Source: Pseudomonas gingeri (lineage in GTDB: Bacteria; Pseudomonadota; Gammaproteobacteria; Pseudomonadales; Pseudomonadaceae). From it: 64,000 nt of DNA. Where the stretch lies: contig NZ_JACAOS010000001.1 of the NCBI RefSeq assembly GCF_013386165.1, positions 1 through 64,000 of the forward strand, read 5' to 3'. This document shows, piece by piece, positions 1-9,363 of this stretch. The notes under the pieces were generated by a model. It saw only the letters and a list, made by a program, of their open reading frames with translations, was not told where the DNA came from and did not search any database. Each line of letters begins with the position of its first letter. Position 1 is the stretch's first letter. The position numbers and the translations under genes were made by a program.

Positions 1-61
1 GCGAAAGCGATTGGGGTTTTGTTTTTGCGCCTGAAAAACCAAAAGAACACCACGCCTCCCA

Positions 62-145
62 TGTAGGAGCGAGCTTGCTCGCGATAGCGGCAGGGAGAGC
101 ACTGCAAGGTTCAAGGGCCCCATCGCGAGCAAGCTCGCTCCTACA
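62..145. repeat. REP doublet (REPIN-like inverted pair)
   Basis: Two copies of a Pseudomonas REP core face each other: the arm at 62-83 (TGTAGGAGCGAGCTTGCTCG and on) is repeated in reverse complement at 124-145, with about 40 bases between. Each arm is itself a short GAGCGAGC/GCTCGC hairpin. This is the usual form of a non-autonomous REPIN in intergenic space. It lies upstream of the glyoxalase-like gene and may end transcription from outside the window. Confidence 0.85.
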
Positions 146-281
146 AGTCGGCGTGTGCACCACAAGGAGATGTTCCTGCCGGGGCCTTGAGACGTAGCAC
201 AGGTGTACAAGCAACCCACTGTTTTTCCTGACTTACTGCGCACATCGGCAGTAGAGGCTGCCTATCTTTCAGGAGAGACGC

Positions 282-1199
282 ATGCGTACAGGATTCCTTG
301 TTATTTCAACTGCCTTGTTCGGGCTGGCTGGGCCACTGGCAGCTGTCGTTGCCCCCAGCGCAGCGTTTGCCGCGTCCGGCCCTTCGAGTGTCGCAGTAGC
401 TCCCCAATACGACACTTCGCATGTCTATGTGGCGCCGACGGACGTTGACCGATTCGTCCACAGCTTCCTGGCGACGTTTGGCGGCACAAGCACTCCGCAG
501 GTCGTTGCAACGGTCACGCCGACGCCCAGCAGCACCACCTCGCAACTGCTGCAGACGCCGGTCGGCACGGTGTCGCTGTTCGGCTTCAAAACCCCTGTGC
601 CGACACCCTTTGGTGCCGAGCGCTCGGGCTACCTGGTCAAGGATCTCGACAAGGCGATCAGCGAGGCGAAAAAGGCCGGTGCGGATGTGATCGTGGCGGC
701 TTTTCCCGATCCGATTGGACGTGATGTCGTCATCCAATGGCCAGGCGGCGTGAACATGCAGCTTTACTGGCATAACACTCCACCTAGTTATGCGCCATTC
801 CAGACCGTTCCCGAGAATCGGATTTATGTCTCGGCGCAGCGTGCCTCGGCCTATATCAAAGCGTTCACGACGTTCTCCCGGGGCAAGGTCGTCAGTGACG
901 TCAATAACGCGCCAGGGGTGGAGATCGGCAGGCCTGCGGACACCTACCGCCGGGTCAGAATCGAATCCGACTTTGGCAAGATGACCGTGCTGGTCACCGA
1001 TGGTCACCTGCCTTACCCCTTCGGTCATGAGACCACCGGTTATGAGGTTGGCAACCTCCAGGACACCCTGGCCAAGGCCAAGGCCGCCGACGCGACCGTG
1101 ATCGTCGAACCCTTCACGACGGGTGCCCGGACGGCGGCAGTGGTGATGTTCCCAGGCGGTTATGTAGCGGAAATCCATCAACTGTCTGCTGCGGGCTAA
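282..1199 (+). CDS. secreted VOC/glyoxalase-like protein
   Basis: A 305-residue protein with a clear Sec signal peptide (residues 1-30, hydrophobic core then AFAAS). The mature part holds two similar halves (about 45-165 and 180-300). Each has the pattern of a vicinal-oxygen-chelate (glyoxalase/bleomycin resistance) module: a Y/H-V/I-Y-V-x start, a middle stretch ending in GYxV, and a final stretch (residues about 155-160 and 290-297) reading WPGGV or FPGGY. The ATG is preceded by AGGAGAG. VOC proteins bind a metal and act on small substrates, but no substrate can be read here and the periplasmic location is unusual for the family. It stands alone 76 bases before a porin gene. Confidence 0.7.
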   Translation: MRTGFLVISTALFGLAGPLAAVVAPSAAFAASGPSSVAVAPQYDTSHVYVAPTDVDRFVHSFLATFGGTSTPQVVATVTPTPSSTTSQLLQTPVGTVSLFGFKTPVPTPFGAERSGYLVKDLDKAISEAKKAGADVIVAAFPDPIGRDVVIQWPGGVNMQLYWHNTPPSYAPFQTVPENRIYVSAQRASAYIKAFTTFSRGKVVSDVNNAPGVEIGRPADTYRRVRIESDFGKMTVLVTDGHLPYPFGHETTGYEVGNLQDTLAKAKAADATVIVEPFTTGARTAAVVMFPGGYVAEIHQLSAAG

Positions 1200-1275
1200 C
1201 CCAGGGGGCACGTTCAAGGCGCAGGCAGCGATTACCGGTGTGCCTGCGTCAACGGCCTCTACGAGAACAATCCAG

Positions 1276-2745
1276 ATGGTCAATCCCCCGAAAACGCTTT
1301 ATTACCGCGTCGCCAGTCGCTGCTTGTTGCTGGTATTGCCTTTGGTCGCACCCATTGCTCTCGCCACGCCTGAGGAGCAGAGCAATACCGACGCAACGTC
1401 CGCGCTGAACACACCTGTCGAGGCAAGCCCGTCGCGACCTGCAATCAAAGCCAATCGTTGGCAGGAGGACTGGTCAGCGCTGGTCAATCTACAACTGCAC
1501 ACCGAGCCGCTGGACAGCCTTAAATATATCTCGCTGTCCTCCTACAACCCTGCGACTTACCTGTCGCTCGGGGCCACGCTCAGGGAGCGTTTCGAGTCAA
1601 ACGACGCGAGCGGGTTTGGTAGCAAGGGCGTTGCCCGGGATAGTTATCTGTTGCAACGGTTTCAAGTCCATGCCGATCTGCACTTTAACGAGCACTGGCG
1701 ACTCTTTACCCAGTTGGAAGACGCCAGGGCGTATGACAAAACGACCCTGTCGTCCGCCGATCAGGACCGAGCCGACTTGCGTCTGGCGTTTTTGGAGTAC
1801 ACCCGAAAGTTCGATAGCAATACCCTGAAAGCCCGAGTTGGCCGACAGGATTTTGCCTTCGACTTGCAGCGTTTCGTGTCTTCTCGCGACGGCCCGAACG
1901 TTCGCCAGTCCTTCGACGCGGCATGGGCCAACTGGGAAACCGGGACCTGGCGCTTCAGTGGTTTCGTCAGCAGACCTGTGCAGTACTTCGATGATCGTCC
2001 TTTTGACGATAAATCTGACAGCACCTTTCAGTTTCATATGCTTCGTGCCGAACGTCTGGTCTGGGGAGGGAACGAGTTATCGGCCTACTACGCACTCTAT
2101 GAGCACGATGCCGCCCGCTACCTGGATGCCAGCGGCAACGAGCACCGAAATGTGTTCGACGCCCGGTTTGCCGGGGCCGCAGCAGGTTTTGATTGGGATA
2201 TCGAAGGCATGGGCCAATCCGGCTCGGTGGGAGCGAAGACCATTCGTGCATGGGCCGCCGGCTCGCGGGCCGGCTACACCTTGAGCACCTTGCCCTGGCG
2301 ACCTCGGGTCGGGATTCAAATGGATATCGCCTCAGGTGACTCCCATCCGGGAGACCAGACCCTGGGCACCTTCAACCCGCTGTTCCCCAACGGCTACTAC
2401 TTTTCGTTGGCGGGTTACACCGGTTACGCCAACCTGATTCACGTCAAACCCTCGATCACCGTTACCCCCATCAGCAAGTTGAGTGTCATGACCGCTGTCG
2501 GCCTGCTATGGCGGCAAACCACGGAGGACGCGGTGTACGTGCAGCCCAACCTGCCGGTTTCAGGTACTGCGGGACAAGGTAATCGCTGGACGGGTGCCTA
2601 CGGACAGATGCGCACCGACTATGCCTTTAGCGCCAACCTGACAGGCGCCATCGAAGCCGTGCACTACCAGATCGGCCAGAGCCTGCGCAATGCGGGTGGG
2701 CATGACAGCAACTATCTGGGGGTAGAGCTCAAGTTTGGTTGGTAG
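1276..2745 (+). CDS. alginate-export-family outer membrane porin
   Basis: A 489-residue outer-membrane beta-barrel protein. The start chosen is the ATG at 1276, just before a signal peptide (VASRCLLLVLPLVAPIALA); an upstream ATG at 1240 would put 12 polar residues ahead of it. From about residue 90 the protein matches the AlgE/alginate_exp style: LGATLRERFES, then alternating amphipathic strands with many Tyr/Trp/Asp, including RVGRQDFAFDLQRFVSSRDG, and a C-terminal strand ending LGVELKFGW with the aromatic terminal residue typical of barrels. Such proteins are generally selective pores for anionic or sugar-acid solutes. The specific solute is unknown. Confidence 0.8.
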   Translation: MVNPPKTLYYRVASRCLLLVLPLVAPIALATPEEQSNTDATSALNTPVEASPSRPAIKANRWQEDWSALVNLQLHTEPLDSLKYISLSSYNPATYLSLGATLRERFESNDASGFGSKGVARDSYLLQRFQVHADLHFNEHWRLFTQLEDARAYDKTTLSSADQDRADLRLAFLEYTRKFDSNTLKARVGRQDFAFDLQRFVSSRDGPNVRQSFDAAWANWETGTWRFSGFVSRPVQYFDDRPFDDKSDSTFQFHMLRAERLVWGGNELSAYYALYEHDAARYLDASGNEHRNVFDARFAGAAAGFDWDIEGMGQSGSVGAKTIRAWAAGSRAGYTLSTLPWRPRVGIQMDIASGDSHPGDQTLGTFNPLFPNGYYFSLAGYTGYANLIHVKPSITVTPISKLSVMTAVGLLWRQTTEDAVYVQPNLPVSGTAGQGNRWTGAYGQMRTDYAFSANLTGAIEAVHYQIGQSLRNAGGHDSNYLGVELKFGW

Positions 2746-2892
2746 GGCTTCGCCGGGTAATCGATTGTCTCTGCGGGTTTCCAGACCAATCCCTGACCAA
2801 AGAGCGACCGCTCCCCGACAAATTTGCACAGTTATTTTCGGGCTGGAGCACTAGAATAGGCGCAATCTTCTACAGAGCCTGAGCCCCTACTT

Positions 2893-3552
2893 ATGCCGGA
2901 TCCGGTTGACACCCCCCAGGTCTCGGAGCTGCCCCTGGACGAGCTGGTGGCCTGTCACGAATGCGACCTGCTGATGCGCAAGCCCGAGTTGGGCCTCGGC
3001 GAGAAAGCCCAGTGCCCACGTTGTGGCTATGAACTCTACGCCCATCGTCACAATGTCGTCGAACGCAGCCTGGCCCTGGTGATCGCCGCACTCCTGCTCT
3101 ATGTCCCGGCGAACTTTTTACCGATCATGCAGCTCAATCTTCTGGGCCGCAGTTCCGACGACACGGTCTGGAGCGGCGTACTGGGCTTGTACCATACCGG
3201 CATGTCCGGCGTCGCCGTGGTGGTGTTCCTGTGCAGCATGGGGGTTCCCCTGCTCAAGTTGCTCTGCCAGTTGGCCGTGCTGTTGAGCATTCGCTGGAAT
3301 ATCGGGCGTAGCTACGGCTTGTTGCTGTACCGCATTTACCACCACCTGCGCGATTGGGGCATGCTCGAGGTCTATCTCATGGGTGTGCTGGTGGCGATTG
3401 TCAAACTGGCCGACCTGGCGGAGCTGAGCCTCGGATTGGGCTTGGCCTGTTTTGTCGCTTTACTGCTGGTCCAAGTGCTGCTGGAGGTGGTCATGTCGCC
3501 CCACCAGATCTGGCAGGCATTATCGGGAGAGGACGAACATGCGGGCGATTGA
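2893..3552 (+). CDS. PqiA/LetA-type membrane protein, first half
   Basis: A 219-residue inner-membrane protein of the paraquat-inducible protein A family. It begins with a zinc-ribbon-like pair (Cys21-x2-Cys24 and Cys41-x2-Cys44), followed by four hydrophobic segments (about 58-77, 95-125, 145-165, 170-200) and the family motif VPANFLPIM. In E. coli PqiA and LetA two such modules are fused in one chain of about 420 residues; here they are two genes. The stop codon overlaps the next start by 14 bases, so the pair is translated together. The MCE-domain protein gene follows, which places this in an inner-to-outer-membrane lipid transport system. Confidence 0.85.
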   Translation: MPDPVDTPQVSELPLDELVACHECDLLMRKPELGLGEKAQCPRCGYELYAHRHNVVERSLALVIAALLLYVPANFLPIMQLNLLGRSSDDTVWSGVLGLYHTGMSGVAVVVFLCSMGVPLLKLLCQLAVLLSIRWNIGRSYGLLLYRIYHHLRDWGMLEVYLMGVLVAIVKLADLAELSLGLGLACFVALLLVQVLLEVVMSPHQIWQALSGEDEHAGD

Positions 3553-4162
3553 TGCAGGCATCCTGATCTGCACGGAATGCCACGAGCTGAACCGGCAGGA
3601 AGAAGACAGCGACGAGCAGGTCTGTACCCGTTGCGGTGCCTGGGTGCACCCTCGGCGTCCCAACAGCCTGATGCGGACCTGGGCGCTGCTGCTGACCTCG
3701 GCGATTCTCTACATTCCGGCCAATATGCTGCCGATCATGACCGTCAGCTCCCTGGGCAAGGGTGACCCGAGTACCATCATGTCCGGGGTCATCACCCTGG
3801 TGCAGCACGGCATGTTTCCCATCGCCGCGGTGGTGTTTGTCGCCAGTATCCTGGTGCCGACGTTCAAGTTGGTGGGCATTGCCCTGTTGTTGTTCTCGGT
3901 GCAGCGCCGCCAGCCGCTGTCGGCCCGGCAGCGGATCATCATGTACCGTTTCATCGAGTTCATTGGCCGTTGGTCAATGTTGGATATCTTTGTGATCGCC
4001 ATCCTGGTGGCGGTGGTGAACTTTGGCAGAATTGCCAGCGTCGAAGCCAATTTCGGCGCAATAGCCTTTGCCAGTGTGGTGATATTGACGATGCTTGCCG
4101 CAGTAACTTTCGATCCCCGACTCATCTGGGACAACACGGAGTCGGACGACGACCATGAGTGA
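3539..4162 (+). CDS. PqiA/LetA-type membrane protein, second half
   Basis: A 207-residue PqiA-family protein starting at ATG 3539 inside the end of the previous gene. It repeats the same plan: zinc-ribbon-like Cys11-x2-Cys14 and Cys29-x2-Cys32, the VPANF-equivalent YIPANMLPIM near residue 60, and four membrane segments. It corresponds to the C-terminal module of fused LetA. The last codons overlap the MCE gene start by 8 bases. In LetA/LetB systems the membrane protein is thought to feed or take lipids at the inner-membrane end of the MCE tunnel. That role is inferred here from family and operon. Confidence 0.85.
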   Translation: MRAIDAGILICTECHELNRQEEDSDEQVCTRCGAWVHPRRPNSLMRTWALLLTSAILYIPANMLPIMTVSSLGKGDPSTIMSGVITLVQHGMFPIAAVVFVASILVPTFKLVGIALLLFSVQRRQPLSARQRIIMYRFIEFIGRWSMLDIFVIAILVAVVNFGRIASVEANFGAIAFASVVILTMLAAVTFDPRLIWDNTESDDDHE

Positions 4163-6458
4163 TTTGCCAAAAGCCAAAACCCGTCCGGCCTCGACCTGGT
4201 CGGCCGTCTGGGTCCTGCCGTTGATTGCCCTGATCATTGGCGGCTGGCTCGGCTGGCGTGCCTACAACCAGACCGGCATCGAAATCCAGGTGCGCTTCGA
4301 AAGCGGCGAGGGCATCCAGGCCAACAAGACCGAGATCGTCTACAAGGGCATGCCCATCGGCAAGGTCAAGGCCCTGAGCCTGGATGTCGAAGGCAACACC
4401 AAAGGTGTGCTCGCCACCATTGAGATGAACAAGGACGTCGAGTCGTCCCTGCGCACCAATACTCGCTTCTGGCTGGTCAAGCCCAGCGTGACCCTGGCAG
4501 GGATTACCGGCCTGGATACCCTGGTGTCCGGCAACTACATCGCGGTCAGCCCCGGGGATGGCGAGCCGGAGCGCAAGTTCAAGGCCTTGAACCAGGAGCC
4601 GCCGCTGTCGGACCTCAAGCCGGGCCTGCACATCACCATCAAGGCCGACCGCCTGGGCTCGTTGAACCGGGGCAGCCCGGTGTTCTACAAGCAGATCCAG
4701 GTTGGCCAGATCAAAAGTTATGCACTGTCCGCTGACCAGAACATGGTCGAGCTCAAGGTCTTTATCGAACCGACCTACGCCAACCTGGTGCGCAAACACA
4801 CACGTTTCTGGAACGCCAGTGGCATCAGCATCGACGCCAACCTGTCCGGGGTGAAAGTACGTAGCGAGTCCCTGGCGAGCATCGTCGCCGGGGGGATCGC
4901 CTTCGCCACGCCGGAGAATCGCAAAGACAGCCCGCCCACCGATCCGAGCCTGCCGTTCCGCCTTTACGAGGACTTCGACGCCGCCCAGGCGGGGATCCGG
5001 GTCAAGGTGAAACTCAGCGACTTCGAAGGCTTGCAGGCCGGGCGTACGCCAGTGATGTACAAAGGCATCCAGGTCGGCAGTCTGAAAACCCTGAAGATCG
5101 ATCCCGACCTGTCCAGCGCCAACGCCGAGCTGACCCTCGACCCGCTGGCGGAAGACTACCTGGTGGACGGCACCCAGTTCTGGGTGGTCAAGCCGTCGAT
5201 TTCCCTGGCCGGTATCACGGGCATCGAAGCCCTGGTCAAAGGTAACTACATTGCCATTCGTCCTGGCGACAAAGGCGGTCACCCGCAACGCGAGTTCGAG
5301 GCCCGGGCCAAGGCGCCGCCCCTCGACCTGCGCTCGCCGGGGCTGCACATGGTGTTGTTCACCGACAACCTCGGTTCCCTGGACGTCGGCAGCCCGGTGC
5401 TCTATCGCCAGGTGCGGGTCGGCTCGGTGCAGAGCTACCAGTTCTCCCGTACCCGCAAGCAAGTGATTATCGGCGTCCATATCGAGAAGGAATACGAAAA
5501 CCTGGTCAACGCCTCGAGTCGCTTCTGGAATGCCAGTGGCATCACCCTGAGCGGTGGCCTGACCGGCGGTATCCAGGTGAAAAGCGAATCGCTGCAAAGC
5601 CTGATGGCCGGCGGCATCGCCTTCGAAACGCCACAGGATAAAGCGCCGCTGCAGAAACGTATTCCGCGTTTCCGTCTGTTCCCCAACCATGATGATGCAC
5701 AGCAGCAAGGCACCCTGATCACCATTCGGGTCGACCGTGCCGACGGCTTGCGCAGTGGCACGCCGATCCGCTTCAAAGGTTTGGATGTGGGCAAGATTGA
5801 AAGCGTCGACCTGAGCGATGACTTGCAGTCGGTGCTGCTCTCGGCGCGGATCACCGAAGTGCCGGAGCGTATCGCCCGGGTTGGCAGTCAGTTCTGGGTG
5901 GTGAAGCCGGAGTTGGGTCTGATCAAGACCGCCAACCTGGAAACCCTGGTCACCGGCCAGTACCTCGAAGTGCAGCCGGCGACGAAGAAGCTCGGCGTGC
6001 AGAAGGATTTTGTCGCGCTCAAGGACCCGCCGGATGCGGCCGTGCCCCAGGCCGGCTTGAGCCTGACCCTGAGCGCCGCGCGGCGCGGTTCGCTGAAGGA
6101 AGGCGTACCGGTGACTTACCGCGAGGTGACGGTGGGCAAGGTCACGGGGTATGAGTTGGGAGCCACGGCGGATCGGGTATTGATCCATATCCTGATCGAG
6201 CCACGTTATGCGCCGTTGGTGCGCGGTGGCAGCCGTTTCTGGAACACCAGTGGGTTCGGTGTCGACTTCGGCTTGTTCAAGGGCGCGACGGTACGGACCG
6301 AGTCGCTGGAGACGCTGATCCAGGGCGGGATCGCCTTCGCGACGCCGGATGGCGAGCGCATGGGTGTGGCGGCGCGACCGCTGCAGACCTTCCCGTTGTT
6401 CGACAAGTTCGAGGATGAGTGGCTGACCTGGGCGCCGAAGATCAGTCTCGGCAAGTAA
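4155..6458 (+). CDS. multi-MCE-domain intermembrane lipid transport protein (PqiB/LetB family)
   Basis: A 767-residue protein with one N-terminal membrane anchor (about 17-37, WVLPLIALIIGGWLGW) and six tandem MCE modules beginning near residues 43, 156, 279, 395, 518 and 634. Each has the G-x-S/T-P-V-x-Y/F-K/R-x4-VG-K core (for example TPIRFKGLDVGKIESV). E. coli PqiB has three MCE modules and LetB seven, so this six-module form is intermediate. MCE proteins stack as hexameric rings to form a hydrophobic channel across the periplasm. No PqiC-type lipoprotein gene follows; the operon ends at a strong hairpin. Lipid transport is family knowledge and the module count is read from the sequence. 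Confidence 0.85.
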   Translation: MSDLPKAKTRPASTWSAVWVLPLIALIIGGWLGWRAYNQTGIEIQVRFESGEGIQANKTEIVYKGMPIGKVKALSLDVEGNTKGVLATIEMNKDVESSLRTNTRFWLVKPSVTLAGITGLDTLVSGNYIAVSPGDGEPERKFKALNQEPPLSDLKPGLHITIKADRLGSLNRGSPVFYKQIQVGQIKSYALSADQNMVELKVFIEPTYANLVRKHTRFWNASGISIDANLSGVKVRSESLASIVAGGIAFATPENRKDSPPTDPSLPFRLYEDFDAAQAGIRVKVKLSDFEGLQAGRTPVMYKGIQVGSLKTLKIDPDLSSANAELTLDPLAEDYLVDGTQFWVVKPSISLAGITGIEALVKGNYIAIRPGDKGGHPQREFEARAKAPPLDLRSPGLHMVLFTDNLGSLDVGSPVLYRQVRVGSVQSYQFSRTRKQVIIGVHIEKEYENLVNASSRFWNASGITLSGGLTGGIQVKSESLQSLMAGGIAFETPQDKAPLQKRIPRFRLFPNHDDAQQQGTLITIRVDRADGLRSGTPIRFKGLDVGKIESVDLSDDLQSVLLSARITEVPERIARVGSQFWVVKPELGLIKTANLETLVTGQYLEVQPATKKLGVQKDFVALKDPPDAAVPQAGLSLTLSAARRGSLKEGVPVTYREVTVGKVTGYELGATADRVLIHILIEPRYAPLVRGGSRFWNTSGFGVDFGLFKGATVRTESLETLIQGGIAFATPDGERMGVAARPLQTFPLFDKFEDEWLTWAPKISLGK

Positions 6459-6473
6459 CCGATACCGGGAATG

Positions 6474-6504
6474 AAAAGGCCGCGATCAATGATCGCGGCC
6501 TTTT
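6474..6504. terminator. bidirectional rho-independent terminator
   Basis: A perfect 14-bp stem AAAAGGCCGCGATC / GATCGCGGCCTTTT with a 3-base loop lies between the convergent MCE gene and mksB. The A-run on one side and the T-run on the other let it work in both directions. Confidence 0.9.
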
Positions 6505-6522
6505 GCTTTCCGGCTTCTTGAA

Positions 6523-9363
6523 TCAGACCTCGTCCAGCTCCGGTTCCGCCGCTTCACTCAAGCGTGGTGCGCGAACCTCATCGTGCCGGCGGATGTACTT
6601 CCAGTCCGCTTCGTCGATATAGATCCCGTTCGGCCCGCTGCCACCTTCCAGGTCGATGGCCACGTGCGCCGAGACCTGGGGTTTCACGCTCGCCAGGATC
6701 GGTACGAAGCCCAGTTGCAGGCTGGTCTCCAGCAGCGCCGCCTGGTTGCGTTCGTCGATGTCCGCCGCCTCGTCGAGGTAGTACGGCAGACGCACGCGCC
6801 CGGCCTGGTCACGATCCATCAGGTGCAGCAACAGGTACATGTTGGTCAGCGCCTTGATGGTCATGGTCGTGCCGTTGGACGCCGCGCCGTCGATGTCGGT
6901 GTGGATCACCGGCTGGCCGTTGACCTTGGTGATCTCGAACGCCAGCTCGAACAGGTCCTTCAAGCCCAACTGGTTGTGGTTCGCCGCCACCAGTCGCGCC
7001 AGGTATTCCTTGGCCTCTTCGTTCTTGTTGTCCTGCTCGGCACTCTGGCTCAGGTCGAATACCGACAGCGTCTCGCCTTCTTCGTACTGGCCGGCACTGT
7101 GGATGATCTGGTCGATGTGCTTGAGGGCGTCCTTGTTCGGCGCCAGGACGATGCGGAAACTTTGCAGGTTGGACACCTGGCGCTTGTTGATCTCGCGGTT
7201 GAACAGCGCCAACTGGTGTTCCAGGCTGTCGTAGTCGCTGCGGATATTGCGCAGGGTCCGGGCGATATCGGTCACCGCCGCGCGGCGGGCCTTGCCCAGG
7301 GTCAGGGCTTCATCGGTGCGGTGGTCATAGGCGTTGATCAGCAGTTGCAGGCGGCGTTCGACGTCGTCCTCGCTGTCGAACTTGGCCACGCCCTTGAGAC
7401 GTACCTGGGCGTAGAGCGCGTCGATCTGCCCGTCGACCCGCTGCAAGCCCTGCCAGCTGTCCTGGTAGTCGTTGAGCAGCGGCAACAGGTTGTCCATGGA
7501 GTCGTCGATCGGGTCCATGAACGGCGTGCCGAACGGCAGGTCGGCCGGCAGCAACTGGCGACGGCGCAGGGCGTCGTCGAGGGTGCGCTGCTTGGCTTCC
7601 ATGTCACCGATCTGCCGGCCCACCAGTTGCAGTTTGGCCGACAGTTGCTGGACACGTTCGGTGAAAGCGTCGCTGGAACGCTTGAGTTCATCCTGGGCGG
7701 CTTCCAGCTGTGCCAACTGCTCCAGCTTGTCGCTTTCCTCGGCGCCCAGGGTCTGGGCGCGACGGAAGTCTTCCAGGGCTTTCTGCGCATCCAGCACCTG
7801 CTGGTACAGCGCTTCGGTCTGGGTCTTGCTCGCGGCCCGGTCGGCGGCAACGGCCTGTTGGGTTTTCGCCTGCTTGAGCTCTTTCTCCAGGCGCTCCTTC
7901 TGGTCGCGCAACGCGGCGCGATCCACCAGGGCTTGCAGCGCCGGTGGCTCGATATGGGACAGGTCGATGGACAGGCCCGGCACTTCGAAGCGCTCGCCCT
8001 TGAAACCGTCGAGGATCAGTTCCATGGATTTGACCCACTCACCTTCCTCGTCCAGGGCAATCCCGTGTTCGCCCAGGGGCAAGCTGAACAGGGCGCTGTT
8101 GAACAGGCGCATCAGGCGCTCGACATCCTGCTGCGAGAACTCTTCGCGCAGCCGTGCATAGCTGTTGTTGTCGGCGTGATCGAGTTGCTGTTTCACCGAC
8201 TTCAGGCGTTTTTCCAGGTCGCGCAGGCGCTCTTCCAGGTCCTCGGCACTGAACTGCCGGGACTGGGCCAGGGCGCCGGCGAGTTCGTCGTGGGCATCCT
8301 TGGCCGCCAGCAGTTGCTGTTCCAGCACCTTCACATCAGTGACCAGGGCGAAGCGATGCTTGAGCACCGACAGCTCGCCGAGCCAGCGTTGCAGATCGCT
8401 GACCGCCCGTTCCAGGCGCATCAGCTCCTGGGTGCTGCTGCGCTGGTCGTTCTGCAGGGCGTCCTGTTCATTGCGGTAATGCTCGGACTGGATCAGCAGC
8501 TCTTCCTTGCGCGCACCGGCGTAGTCCGACCAGGTGCCGAGCAACGAGTCCAGCAGCGGCGAGATACGGTGCAGCTTGCCGCGCAGCACTTCGCGTTGGC
8601 GTACCCCGGAGGCCAGCGCCTCGACCAGGGGACCGGCGGCGACCATGGCGTTGTAGTCCTGCTCCATGCGTCGCACATCGCGGAAGGCTTCTTCGCAGGC
8701 GGCGATATAGTCGACGCTGCCGGAACGCAGACTGTGCTCGAAAGCATCGAGGAACAGCTGCTTGAGCTTGGCCGCAGTGATCTCGCGCATGTGCAGCAGG
8801 TTGATGAACAAAGCGCGGAAGGTTTTCAGGCTCTGTTCACTGGTGGAGCGCAGCGGGATCAGCGTCAGGTCCAGGGGAATCGAGGTGTGACCGCCGACCA
8901 GCAGGCGCCGCAGTTCATCGGGCTTGAGCTCGTAGGCTTTCAGGCCGTTGCGCTCGAGGTTGTTGAACAGCTCCTTCTGACGCAGGCAGGTGTCGTCTTT
9001 CTGGTAGTGGGCCAGGTCCAGGCGTCCGGCATAGGCGAAGAACTGGTGGCCGAAACCGCCGCCGGGGCCGCGTCCGACCACGCCGATGACGTGGGGGCCG
9101 TGGGGCAGCGCGACTTCGACGAGGATGTAGCTGGTGTCGGTGGCGAAGTAGAACCGCCGTGATTGTTCCAGGCTGTACTTGCCGAAGCTCATGTCCGACA
9201 TGCGCGCCAGGATCGGGAACTGCAAGGCGTTGATCGAGGCCGATTTACCCAGGTTGTTCGCGCCGTAGACCGACAGCGGATGTTCCAGGGGAAACAGGCC
9301 GAGGCTGTAGCCGGCCGTGTTCAGCAGGGCGAAGCGGCGAATACCGTAGCGTTCCTGGCTCAT
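6523..9363 (-). CDS. mksB: MksB, SMC-like ATPase of the Mks condensin
   Basis: A 946-residue SMC-type ATPase. The N-terminal head carries a Walker A variant, GANNLGKS (residues 34-41), followed by SINALQFP. The centre (about 240-720) is rich in Glu/Leu/Gln heptads, giving coiled coils shorter than those of MukB (about 1,490 residues). The C-terminal head shows a degenerate signature region (SNGTTMTIKAL) and Walker B YYLDEAADID with Glu at 865. With MksF and MksE it forms a condensin-like complex that compacts chromosomal DNA. The ATG overlaps the mksE stop by four bases (ATGA). No TOPRIM nuclease gene (MksG/JetD) lies on either side. Confidence 0.9.
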   Translation of the reverse strand: MSQERYGIRRFALLNTAGYSLGLFPLEHPLSVYGANNLGKSASINALQFPILARMSDMSFGKYSLEQSRRFYFATDTSYILVEVALPHGPHVIGVVGRGPGGGFGHQFFAYAGRLDLAHYQKDDTCLRQKELFNNLERNGLKAYELKPDELRRLLVGGHTSIPLDLTLIPLRSTSEQSLKTFRALFINLLHMREITAAKLKQLFLDAFEHSLRSGSVDYIAACEEAFRDVRRMEQDYNAMVAAGPLVEALASGVRQREVLRGKLHRISPLLDSLLGTWSDYAGARKEELLIQSEHYRNEQDALQNDQRSSTQELMRLERAVSDLQRWLGELSVLKHRFALVTDVKVLEQQLLAAKDAHDELAGALAQSRQFSAEDLEERLRDLEKRLKSVKQQLDHADNNSYARLREEFSQQDVERLMRLFNSALFSLPLGEHGIALDEEGEWVKSMELILDGFKGERFEVPGLSIDLSHIEPPALQALVDRAALRDQKERLEKELKQAKTQQAVAADRAASKTQTEALYQQVLDAQKALEDFRRAQTLGAEESDKLEQLAQLEAAQDELKRSSDAFTERVQQLSAKLQLVGRQIGDMEAKQRTLDDALRRRQLLPADLPFGTPFMDPIDDSMDNLLPLLNDYQDSWQGLQRVDGQIDALYAQVRLKGVAKFDSEDDVERRLQLLINAYDHRTDEALTLGKARRAAVTDIARTLRNIRSDYDSLEHQLALFNREINKRQVSNLQSFRIVLAPNKDALKHIDQIIHSAGQYEEGETLSVFDLSQSAEQDNKNEEAKEYLARLVAANHNQLGLKDLFELAFEITKVNGQPVIHTDIDGAASNGTTMTIKALTNMYLLLHLMDRDQAGRVRLPYYLDEAADIDERNQAALLETSLQLGFVPILASVKPQVSAHVAIDLEGGSGPNGIYIDEADWKYIRRHDEVRAPRLSEAAEPELDEV

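Noticed and set aside
4122..9162. Very long antisense open frames (688 residues opposite the MCE gene, 859 residues opposite mksB)
   Set aside because: They lie wholly on the other strand of strongly supported genes, lack ribosome sites, and are the expected by-product of high-GC third codon positions.
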